From a candidate division TA06 bacterium DG_78 (GTDB lineage Bacteria; Hydrothermota; Tepidihabitantia; SM23-42): a stretch of DNA of 15,488 nucleotides. The notes beneath the pieces were generated by a model that saw nothing but the letters and a program-made list of their open reading frames with translations, searched no databases and was not told where the DNA came from. The position numbers and the translations under genes are program-made. Location of the stretch: positions 1 to 15,488 of the forward strand of contig LJNI01000036.1 in NCBI GenBank assembly GCA_001303225.1, written 5' to 3'. This document shows, one piece after another, positions 8,053-15,300 of the stretch. Position 1 is the first letter of the stretch, and every line of letters starts with the position of its first letter.

Positions 8053-8859
8053 TCAGCGATTGAGACTACCTGACTGATATCCCTCGATGTCTAGGGTTAT
8101 AAATTTGTATCCTAACTTTTTAAAATATGCTACAATCTTATCATGGTTACCTAAGATTTTTTTCATATCACGTGGCAGGATTTCGATACGTGCGATAGGA
8201 TAGTGGTCTCTAACGCGTACCTGCGTCACACGTAACTTCTTCACGTAACGTTCTGCTGATGCTATGCGCTTCAATATCGTGCTCTGTATCTGCGTGCCGT
8301 AGGGAATTCTTGATGCGAGACATGCCATCGATGGTTTATTCCAGTTGGGTAGACCAAATTTCCTTGCTAACGCCCGTATTTCATCCTTTCGCAAGCCCGC
8401 TTCGATTAATGGTGACTTTACTCCTAACTTCCTTACGGCGCGGAGCCCTGGACGAAAATCACGTAAATCCGATTTGTTACTCGCTTCGATTACGCTGTAG
8501 CCATAGTATGATGCAATTTTCTTAATCTTTTTAAAAAGTTCTATCTTGCAATAATAGCAGCGATTTTTTGGATTTTTTATAAAGGTTGCTATGTGAAGCT
8601 CATTCGATCGAATGATGCGGTGTTGACATTTGATTCTCTTTGCAATACGCTTGGCAGTAATCACTTCATCACGCGGGTAGAGTGATGACACGGCGGTCAC
8701 TGCTATCACATGATCTCCCAAGATATCTTGAGCGACTTTTAGCAGTAAACTTGAGTCAACGCCACCAGAAAAAGCAACGACAGCACCGGTACATCTTTTT
8801 AGAATTCCTCTTAGTTTATTGAGCTTCTTTAGTGTTTTCAAATTATAGTTACGATTCAT
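8053..8859 (-). CDS. larE: ATP-dependent sacrificial sulfur transferase LarE, three-cysteine type
   Basis: The protein belongs to the PP-loop ATPase family. LarE AMPylates the nickel-pincer cofactor precursor and inserts sulfur into it; the cofactor serves LarA-type racemases and epimerases. Numbered from an alternative GTG start at 8886, it has the PP-loop SGGVDSS at 40-46, NRCYYCK with C110 and C113, and the signature MACLASRIPYG with C189. The single-cysteine Lactobacillus enzyme donates its own CLASR cysteine. The additional CxxC matches the three-cysteine LarE type described in Thermotoga, which holds a [4Fe-4S] cluster. I prefer the ATG at 8859 (residue 10 of the longer version) because AGG lies six bases upstream and the extra residues show no homology-like features. 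No larA, larB or larC is in view. chrA follows after one base. Confidence 0.9.
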   Translation of the reverse strand: MNRNYNLKTLKKLNKLRGILKRCTGAVVAFSGGVDSSLLLKVAQDILGDHVIAVTAVSSLYPRDEVITAKRIAKRIKCQHRIIRSNELHIATFIKNPKNRCYYCKIELFKKIKKIASYYGYSVIEASNKSDLRDFRPGLRAVRKLGVKSPLIEAGLRKDEIRALARKFGLPNWNKPSMACLASRIPYGTQIQSTILKRIASAERYVKKLRVTQVRVRDHYPIARIEILPRDMKKILGNHDKIVAYFKKLGYKFITLDIEGYQSGSLNR

Positions 8860-8887
8860 ACCCATCCTAGACAAAATTCCAAGCACT

Positions 8888-9049
8888 AAATTCTAAACAA
8901 TACCGAATGTCAAAAACTATAAATTCAAAACGTTTTGGTAATTGGGATTTTGAATTTGTATAGAATTTCCGTCTCGTCTCGCGCTTCGTCCTGAGACTCA
9001 GCATCGAGGGAAGACTCGACGTCGAGAGAGAATTTAGGGTTTAGAATTT
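8888..9049. repeat. MITE-like non-coding repeat element between the thioredoxin-like gene and larE
   Basis: An 11-bp perfect inverted pair, AAATTCTAAAC (8888-8898) and GTTTAGAATTT (9039-9049), bounds about 160 bp without any gene. Inside are AAATTCAAAA/TTTTGAATTT (8921-8930 and 8948-8957), a GC-rich core with the palindromes CTGAGACTCAG (8991-9001) and CTCGACGTCGAG (9015-9026), and a direct repeat GAATTTGTATAGAA (8952-8965; 9044-9057, overlapping the right end). The modular, AT-rich, short-inverted-repeat makeup resembles degenerate intergenic repeats that I recall from genomes of uncultured bacteria. A copy-number search in the parent genome would decide. It separates two genes on the same strand without an obvious promoter for larE. 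Confidence 0.5.
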
Positions 9050-9076
9050 GTATAGAAATTTTCATAATTTCTATAC
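9050..9076 (-). terminator. Perfect hairpin directly after the thioredoxin-like gene
   Basis: GTATAGAAATT (9050-9060) pairs perfectly with AATTTCTATAC (9066-9076) around a five-base loop, and the hairpin starts one base after the stop codon of the minus-strand gene. It is AT-rich and lacks a following T-tract in either direction. It could attenuate transcription, protect the mRNA 3' end, or belong to the adjacent repeat element. Confidence 0.45.
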
Positions 9077-9077
9077 C

Positions 9078-9341
9078 TCATAAGTAGGGTAAAAATTCTT
9101 CGCTGATTGGTGGTTTCTTTACCCAACGGGCAAGCTCTTTCTTCTGTTCATCGAAAATAATAATCGTGGGAATGTCAAAGACTTCACAATACGCTCCTTC
9201 TGTTAAACCATCGACAGATTCCATATCAAAATATATAACCTCTGCATTGAAATCTTTCTTCTCTTTAAAATAGCGAATCTTATTATACGCATCTTTACAT
9301 ACAGAACAGGTTGGTTTACCAAAAATATATATTTTTTTCAT
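9078..9341 (-). CDS. Small thioredoxin/glutaredoxin-fold protein with CxxC
   Basis: This 87-residue protein opens MKKIYIFGKPTCSVCKDAY, a beta strand followed by the redox motif C12-S-V-C15. It continues with a helix, the strand AEVIYFDM, and FDIPTIIIF with the expected cis-proline at P58 before the final strand and helix. This fits a minimal thioredoxin-like fold of the glutaredoxin or NrdH/TlpA-like size class. It would act in the cytoplasm, as there is no signal peptide, as a dithiol-disulfide oxidoreductase. The start at 9341 is chosen because AAGGAGG lies four bases upstream; an in-frame ATG at 9368 would add nine residues but lacks such a site. A perfect TTGACT-17-TATAAT promoter lies upstream. 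It is on the same strand as larE-chrA and could supply reducing equivalents to that sulfur chemistry, which is inference from position. Confidence 0.85.
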   Translation of the reverse strand: MKKIYIFGKPTCSVCKDAYNKIRYFKEKKDFNAEVIYFDMESVDGLTEGAYCEVFDIPTIIIFDEQKKELARWVKKPPISEEFLPYL

Positions 9342-9368
9342 TGGACCTCCTTCTACTATTTGCTCCAT

Positions 9369-9383
9369 AGTGTTATTAACACT
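9369..9383. promoter_or_regulatory. Operator-like 15-bp palindrome
   Basis: AGTGTTA-T-TAACACT is a perfect inverted repeat around one central base. It starts about 12 bp downstream of the -10 box of the thioredoxin-like gene, so it covers roughly +5 to +20 of that transcript, a typical repressor position. The cognate regulator is unknown. Confidence 0.45.
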
Positions 9384-9394
9384 TTCAACACACT

Positions 9395-9423
9395 ATTATA
9401 CTCGCCCGCAGAGAAAAAGTCAA
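9395..9423 (-). promoter_or_regulatory. Promoter of the thioredoxin-like gene
   Basis: On the minus strand TTGACT (9423-9418), a 17-bp spacer (9417-9401) and TATAAT (9400-9395) make a near-perfect sigma70-type promoter. The predicted transcript starts near 9388, giving a leader of about 47 bases that contains the palindrome at 9369-9383 and the strong AAGGAGG. Confidence 0.8.
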
Positions 9424-9437
9424 GCACCAGGTTTCAG

Positions 9438-9465
9438 TTGACTTATCATTAAAATAGTATACAAT
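9438..9465 (+). promoter_or_regulatory. Promoter of the M48 protease gene
   Basis: TTGACT (9438-9443), a 16-bp spacer and TACAAT (9460-9465). The -35 boxes of this and the divergent thioredoxin-like promoter are only 14 bp apart and identical in sequence, so the two promoters probably cannot be occupied fully independently. The start codon is 13 bp after the -10 box, leaving a leader of about six bases. Confidence 0.65.
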
Positions 9466-9478
9466 ATCACGCAATAGA

Positions 9479-10615
9479 ATGAACGGCCTCAAGATGCATC
9501 CATTAATCGATAAGGAGAAGCAGAAATTAGCAAAAAAATACCGTAGAGACAATGTAATTATCAGTATCTATTCCTATCTCGTCTCAGCTGTTGTTGTATT
9601 TGCACTCCTGTATTTCGCTATCTCGAAAAACTTCGTTGATTTCTTACACGGTGTAACAGAAATTCGTTTTTTGGTGATTCTATCCTATTTTACTGTGCTG
9701 TATGTATTCTACGTGTTACTCACCTTTCCTTTCTCTTTTATAAAAGGATACACCATCGAACATAAGTACGGTTTTTCAACCCAGACTCGCTCAGCGTGGT
9801 TTAGAGATTGGCTAAAATCATCTGTTGTGAGCTTTGTTCTCGGAGCAATTATCTTTGAGATACTCTATCTCATCACACACATATCGATTAATCTCTGGTG
9901 GCTCTGGCTTTCCCTTATAATAATATTCTTCAGCGTCATCTTTGCCAATCTCTTTCCTATTTTAATCTTACCGCTTTTTTACAAAACAGCACCAGTGGAA
10001 AACGATGATCTAAAAGAAAAAATTAGTACTATCTGTAACCGAGCGCAGATACATATTAAGGGAATTTTCACCATCAATCTCAGCAGCAAAACAACCAAGG
10101 CCAATGCTGCCGTGGTCGGCCTAGGCAACACGAAAAGAATCTTAATCGGTGATACACTCCTCCAGAACTACAGTGAAGATGAAATACTCTCTGTGTGTGC
10201 CCACGAAATTATCCACTATCGCGAACACCATATCTGGTGGTCCATTCTCTGGCAATGTTTCATTACTCTCATCATGTTTTATGTATTCTATAAAATCTAC
10301 CCTTTTTTCTATGGTCTCGTCGGTTTTGAAAAAATAAGCGACATTGCTGCATTCCCTCTCTTCATAGCCATCTTTACCGTACTCTCTTTTATTATCAAAC
10401 CTTTAATCTCAGCATTATCGCGATACTATGAACGAAGAGCTGACAAGGGTGCCCTCGATCTCACGAGAACTCCTGATGCCTTTATAAATTTCATGGCAAA
10501 GGTTTGTAACAAACAGCTTATAATCGCATACCCACACCCCATCATTGAGTGGTATATGTACTCGCATCCCTCACCCGGAAATCGTATTAAATGTGCCAAG
10601 AATTGGTGTAATTAA
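9479..10615 (+). CDS. M48 family (Ste24/CAAX-protease-like) membrane zinc endopeptidase
   Basis: This 378-residue protein matches the Ste24/CAAX prenyl protease 1 group. Residues about 25-165 form the N-terminal membrane domain, including FPFSFIKGYTIEHKYGFSTQ, the stretch preceding the peptidase part in this group. The peptidase domain has the zinc motif H242-E-I-I-H246 with catalytic E243, two further hydrophobic segments (about 255-275 and 293-312), and YYERRAD with E318 as the expected third zinc ligand. The C-terminus keeps SHPSPGNRI (362-370). Bacterial members degrade or process membrane proteins; prenylated substrates are not expected. No Shine-Dalgarno precedes the ATG at 9479. An in-frame ATG at 9494 is an alternative start that would give a leader of about 21 bases. 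The gene appears monocistronic. Confidence 0.92.
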   Translation: MNGLKMHPLIDKEKQKLAKKYRRDNVIISIYSYLVSAVVVFALLYFAISKNFVDFLHGVTEIRFLVILSYFTVLYVFYVLLTFPFSFIKGYTIEHKYGFSTQTRSAWFRDWLKSSVVSFVLGAIIFEILYLITHISINLWWLWLSLIIIFFSVIFANLFPILILPLFYKTAPVENDDLKEKISTICNRAQIHIKGIFTINLSSKTTKANAAVVGLGNTKRILIGDTLLQNYSEDEILSVCAHEIIHYREHHIWWSILWQCFITLIMFYVFYKIYPFFYGLVGFEKISDIAAFPLFIAIFTVLSFIIKPLISALSRYYERRADKGALDLTRTPDAFINFMAKVCNKQLIIAYPHPIIEWYMYSHPSPGNRIKCAKNWCN

Positions 10616-10673
10616 CATAGATAAATATTTCTGTGTGAAAACAATATCAAATATTATTTATTCCTCTCCCTTA

Positions 10674-10701
10674 AATTTGCCATTTTGCCAAATGGCAAAT
10701 T
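10674..10701. promoter_or_regulatory. Candidate ArsR operator upstream of its own gene
   Basis: AATTTGCCAT (10674-10683) and ATGGCAAATT (10692-10701) form a perfect 10-bp inverted repeat around eight bases. Nested inside is TTTGCCA-AA-TGGCAAA (10684-10699), a 7-2-7 palindrome. Counting TTTGCCA at 10676-10682, there are three copies of one half-site. The block ends seven bases before the -35 box of the ArsR gene. The inner palindrome matches 13 of 16 positions of the one found just after the same gene. Confidence 0.6.
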
Positions 10702-10707
10702 AACTAA

Positions 10708-10736
10708 TTGACAAACTAGTATAATCTATATAAAAT
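10708..10736 (+). promoter_or_regulatory. Promoter of the ArsR-family gene
   Basis: TTGACA (10708-10713), a 17-bp spacer and TAAAAT (10731-10736), eight bases before the ATG. This predicts a leaderless transcript. A perfect TATAAT at 10720-10725 is an alternative -10 box but has no good -35 partner at a normal distance. No Shine-Dalgarno is visible with either. Confidence 0.6.
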
Positions 10737-10744
10737 ACCTTACT

Positions 10745-11053
10745 ATGATTAGAAAAGTACCAGAGTTATACTATAGAAGTTCAAGAATATGCAGAATCTT
10801 AGGTAATCCGACTGCTTATCAAATATTAAAGATACTTAAAAGAGGTGAGAATAAGCCCTCTAATCTTGCTCAAGAACTTAAACTTTCATTACCTACTGTC
10901 AGCATCGCCTTACGCAGTTTACGACAGCTCGATTTAGTTCGTTACGAAAACCTGAAAGTTGGCAAGACTTACTCTATCAAAGATGAAACAATTATCACTA
11001 TTATGGATAAAATTGAACTTCTTGTAAAACGCATAAAAAGCCGCGAATATTGA
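10745..11053 (+). CDS. ArsR-family winged-helix transcriptional regulator
   Basis: This 102-residue protein has the typical ArsR length and order: an N-terminal helix, then ICRILGNPTAYQILKIL (about 15-31), resembling the ArsR helix before the DNA-reading part, the helix-turn-helix KPSNLAQELKLSLPTVSIAL (37-56) continuing into RSLRQLDLV, a wing VRYENLKVGKTYSIK (65-79) and a C-terminal helix for dimerisation. Only one cysteine (C16) is present and no CxC or histidine-rich metal site is visible, so it is probably not a metal sensor of the classic type; the inducer is unknown. It is a single gene with its own promoter and a related palindrome at each end, pointing to autoregulation. Its other targets cannot be identified, but genes with the same palindrome would be candidates. 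Confidence 0.88.
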   Translation: MIRKVPELYYRSSRICRILGNPTAYQILKILKRGENKPSNLAQELKLSLPTVSIALRSLRQLDLVRYENLKVGKTYSIKDETIITIMDKIELLVKRIKSREY

Positions 11054-11060
11054 TTTAAGC

Positions 11061-11096
11061 ACTTAACGAATTAGCCAATTGGCTAATTCGTTAAGT
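11061..11096. repeat. Perfect 36-bp palindrome after the ArsR gene
   Basis: ACTTAACGAATTAGCCAA (11061-11078) is followed immediately by its exact reverse complement (11079-11096), with no spacer. The central 16 bp, TTAGCCA-AT-TGGCTAA (11071-11086), match the 7-2-7 palindrome upstream of the same gene at 13 of 16 positions. It starts seven bases after the ArsR stop and lies 33 bp from the end of the convergent TPR reading frame. There is no T-tract on either strand, so a classic intrinsic terminator is unlikely. An operator or cruciform-forming site is the better reading. Confidence 0.75.
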
Positions 11097-11129
11097 CCTC
11101 ATGCTAAATTTCATCCTCATGTGAGTTTA

Positions 11130-12222
11130 TTATGAATTAGTCGAATAGTTGAAGACGTATAATTTTATTGTTTGGATGAATTCATCTATGAAACTGCGCA
11201 TTGATTCTACGTCTGCACCCAGAGGCAGCTGCCCGAAACATTTGAACCAGTATTTCTTAGCTTCAATATCTTTACCACGCTCTTCAAGGATCCATGCAAG
11301 TAATCCTTTGGCAATACCTAATCTTTTTAAGCTCGGTATATTCTGTTTCAAACACATTTCTGCATTCAGAAATGAATCCGATTTTATTGCGATTATTGCA
11401 TTGTAAACCGCTTGGACAAATTCCGTTCTATCCTTGGCGATTGCTTTTTTTATGTCATCTAATCTGGCTATATCTCCAGACGCGATTCGAAAAATACCTC
11501 GGTTGTAGATATCAATAAAATCTTCTTTTTAAGTTGAATGATAGTATCTATAAGTGCAATTGCCTCACTGAATTTACCTAAACGATAATGATAAACTGAC
11601 TCCCAACTTAGTAAATCGCTTTCTATCATGTTCTATTCAGAGTAATGTCCGTAAGTACTTTGGAGATCTTGTATTGACTTTTTGAACCACATATTTGCCT
11701 GAAGGGTATCATTTACTTTCTGATGCAACATCGCGAGTTCTATTTCTAACAAACTTGGATATTTGCATTCACGTATTGCTTTATGATAACAGCTAATCGC
11801 TCCTCTGTATCTGTGCATGAAAGCACAAGCCATACCAGACTCACGAAGGGTAATAGTATCTGTTTCTTTACCATATCCTCGGTATATTCACTCATTTTCT
11901 CATATTCACCCAAAATGAAATAAATAAAACCGAGGCAATCATAAATAGCTTTCGTGTCGGGTAAGATTTCTCGTAATTCCTCAAATTTTTCTTTCGCCAA
12001 TGTGTAATTGCTATTTAAATCTAATGCACGATTTAATGCCTTTAGCGCATCTCCGTAATTTTCAGAAGCCATATAAGATAGACCTAAATCAAAATAGTAT
12101 CTATAGTCGCCAGGAATTTTCTCAATCATGCAACTGGTATCGTTAACAGCAGATTGTAATTCTGCACGGCTCGTGTTGCAAACAGTAGATAAAACTATCA
12201 GTACCAGCACCCGTTTATACAT
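11130..12222 (-). pseudogene. Exported TPR-repeat protein gene, broken by two frameshifts and a stop
   Basis: Joined across three segments, the frame encodes about 360 residues. It has a signal peptide (MYKRVLVLIVLSTVCNTSRA), then TPR-like helical pairs: YRYYFDLGLSYMASENYGDAL, IYDCLGFIYFILGEYEKM, MACAFMHRYRGAISCYHKAI, YHYRLGKFSEAIALIDTII and IAKGLLAWILEERGKDIEA, ending KLYVFNYSTNS. The first frame holds from 12222 to about 11868. A single base lost at the A-run read at 11869-11867 moves it to the next frame. That frame meets TAG at 11635-11633, then stays open to 11530. A second lost A in the run 11530-11526 moves it to the third segment, which reads to the TGA or TAG-type stop ending at 11130. 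Both shifts are -1 and would be repaired by one extra A. Sequencing error or a pair of smaller genes split at the TAG (an ATG follows at 11629) are alternatives. No Shine-Dalgarno is visible at 12222. Confidence 0.75.
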
Positions 12223-12340
12223 AGTAAATATTAATGATTTCTATATAATAAGCACTATCGCGTGTTCGATAATTTAAAATACTATCCAGATATTGTAAAA
12301 TGACCTTCTGAAGTAGGGGGGGTTTTTTTGATTAACACGA
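12223..12340. other. Intergenic region between the divergent TPR and GGDEF genes
   Basis: AT-rich non-coding DNA. The only striking run is seven G followed by seven T (12316-12329), which reads as a purine-to-pyrimidine block on one strand. No terminator is expected between divergent genes and no clear promoter for the TPR gene is seen. Confidence 0.5.
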
Positions 12341-12368
12341 TTGACATAAATTCCACATTGATTATAAT
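12341..12368 (+). promoter_or_regulatory. Consensus promoter of the GGDEF-STAND-TPR gene
   Basis: TTGACA (12341-12346), a 16-bp spacer and TATAAT (12363-12368): both hexamers are exact consensus. The ATG begins nine bases after the start of the gap that follows the -10 box (12377), so the predicted first transcribed base is at or next to the start codon. Confidence 0.8.
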
Positions 12369-12376
12369 AATTGATA

Positions 12377-15300
12377 ATGAGTAAAATCTATCTTGATGAA
12401 CTGACTGGTAGCTATAATCGGCGTTATTTGTACTATTGGATTAACAACGAAATTAAACGGGCGAATCGCTATACAATGAAATTTGCCCTAGTCCTCCTCG
12501 ATATTGATAATTTTCGAGATATTAATAATAACTTTGGTCATTTAGAGGGTGATCGGGTCCTCATAGAATTTACAGAATTTCTGCACAAAAGTATTAGAGA
12601 AGTGGACCACATAGTCCGCTATGGCGGTGACGAATTCATTGTCCTTGTGCCGAATGCCGCTGCACAAGGAACAAATCTTTTGGCACAGAGATTACTCACT
12701 CTTTTAAATGAAACAGAAATTGCAAACCACAAAATCCACTGCAGTATAGGTTTTTCTCTCTATCCGCAAGACGGAGAAACAGTCGAAGAACTCTTCAATC
12801 AAGCGGATAATCTGATGTATCAGGCAAAAAAAGAAGGTAAAAATCGGATCGGATTACAGCAAAAAATTATCAGAAAACTACGCATCCCATCGCCGATAAC
12901 CATTGGCCGAAAAGACGAAACCACGTGGTGTCTCAATCAACTGCAGGAGTATAATACAATCCTCGTTGCCGGTGAAATTGGTGTTGGGAAAACGAGACTC
13001 GCTTTAGAGGTCAGAGACAATCTCAACACCGGTATCTTCCTGAGAGGAAATGCAAATGCCGCACTCTCAGCGGTTCCTTATCATCCATTTAAGCATATGT
13101 TTAAAGGCATCATCGATAAACATTTTGCCATGGTGCAGCGCGTGTTCAAACAGATACCGGAAAGCTACAAAGCAGAGGTCATGAAACTGATGCCTGCAGA
13201 GGTTGACTTCCATGTGGTGCAGACACCCGGGATGGACAAGTATCGACTATACAATGCAGTGTCTGAATTCATTCAACAAATAGCACACCTCGCTTCACCG
13301 AGTGCGACAACGCTCCTCTTAGATGACCTCCACTGGATGGACCGGCCCAGTTGTGAGCTATTCGATTTCCTCATCAGGAGTGTAAAGAACAATATCAAGG
13401 TCTTCGGTACCTATCGTGTTGAAGAGGTAAAATCTTCGGAATTTTCAGAATTCCTGGGACTCTGGGCACGAGAAAAATTGTATTCACAGATTACCGTGCG
13501 ACCACTCAACATGAGAGAATCGACCCTACTCCTCAAGGCAATTATCGGCTCAATACCGCAATCAGCTGCCAAGTTTATCTACCATGAGAGTGGTGGCAAT
13601 CCGTTTTTTATCGAAGAGATACTCCGAGAATTAGAGCACCAGAATAAACTGTACCTGAGTGGCAGAAAGTGGGCTTTCGCTAAACATCTCGAAGTAACAA
13701 TTCCCACTTCAATAGAAGAGACAATCAAGAGAAAACTTAAATTCATCGACCCTGAGATAAAACAGTTCTTGGAGATTGCAGCAATCTTTGGTCAGGAGTT
13801 TGTGGTCGATGCTATTGCTGTCGCGACTAAACGGAATGTCGGCGAAGTACTCCATGCTTTCGATGAACTGAATAGATTAGGAATCATCAAGGAACGATCT
13901 GATGATGAGAGTTTCTATTTTAGCGAAGATATTGTGCGGCAGGTAGTATACAAGAATATTCCGCGTGCAAATATTAGGGTCAATCATCAATTAGTAGGCG
14001 AAACAATCGAACGTTTCTACCGCGGCTCACTCCCAAACTATTATGAACAACTCGCACAACACTTTACCGTAGCCAATGATGCCAAAAGGGCATTGTACTA
14101 TTCAAAAAAGGCAGCGTTTAAGGCGAAAGAAAATTATGCGTACAGTCTTGCAATTAAATTTTTTGAAAATGCTCTAAAATTTGAAAGCAACCACGAAGAA
14201 ATCTTTAACATACGCTTTGCCTTAGCAGACATTTATTTCTGGACTGGTGACTACATAAAAGCAACTGAAGAACTCAACAAATGTTTAAAGGTCAATCCCA
14301 ATGCCTATATGGCTTATAAGCAGTTAGGCAGAATACACGCAAATATGGGAGATTATAAAAATAGCCTCAAATACTACCGTTGCGGTCTAAAACTCGCCAA
14401 GGGAACTGATGATGTCTATTTATTCAGAATATCCATTGCTCGCGTTTACTGGCGCCGTACTCAATTCTTGCGCGCCAAAAAAGAGTGTGAAAACATCTTA
14501 CGGGATGTGAAAAAGATGAAAAAAGCTGACATAGGCTTTGTATATCTCACCTATGGTGTGGTTCTGTTACGTCTCGAGCAACTCGATAAAGCCGAGGTTT
14601 ACTTGAAAAAATCGCTCAAGATAAACAGGGAAATCGACGATAAAGATCATGTCGCTGCATGCTATCAAGACCTCGCACTCTGTTATCTCAGGAAATTTAA
14701 TATCAAGACGAGCGAAGATTATCTCAAAAAGGCTTTAGATATTGACTATAAAATAGGTTATTTAGGTGGTATTGTCATTGCCCGGATAAATCTCGGTGCG
14801 CTCAGTGTTGACTTTAACTTACCGAAGGCAGAACAATACTACGCAGACGCACTATCAGTCGCAAAGCTGATCGGTGCACAAAGACACATCGCATTGCTCT
14901 ATAATAACCTCGGTCATGTCTACGAAAATCGACTCATGAGTGAAGAGGCGCTCCAGAATTTCAAACGAGCGCTCAAATTAGCAAAAGAGATCCACTATGA
15001 CGAGATCACTATATCAGCAAACCGGAGTCTCAGTTCTTTTTATCGTGAACAGGGCAACAGCAAAAAAGGAAAGCAATACTTCCAAACTGCTCAAAAACTT
15101 GCTGAGAAACTCAATTTGAGACCCTCAATTATCTCCTGTATGATGGAAGAACTTCACTACCTTCTCGATTCACAAAATACAAAGAGAATCATCTCTCTAG
15201 CAAAAAACCTGAAATCAGCCCTAAAACAGGAGCGCGATCCGACGTTTCGCATGTATGGTTTAATATACCAGGCTCGTGTTATGGTGAAATTAAAGAAATA

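Noticed and set aside
11061..11096. Intrinsic bidirectional terminator between convergent genes.
   Set aside because: No T-tract follows on either strand and the stem is AT-rich with no natural loop; a weak terminator effect cannot be excluded.
11096..11121. Direct repeat TCCTCATG (11096-11103 and 11114-11121).
   Set aside because: Eight bases is short enough to arise by chance and no element is bounded by it.
11526..11530. Programmed -1 frameshifting in the TPR gene.
   Set aside because: The heptamer T-AAA-AAG is not the full slippery A-AAA-AAG, the first site lacks a slippery heptamer altogether, and a nonsense codon lies between them; decay or sequencing error is simpler. Kept as an alternative in the findings.
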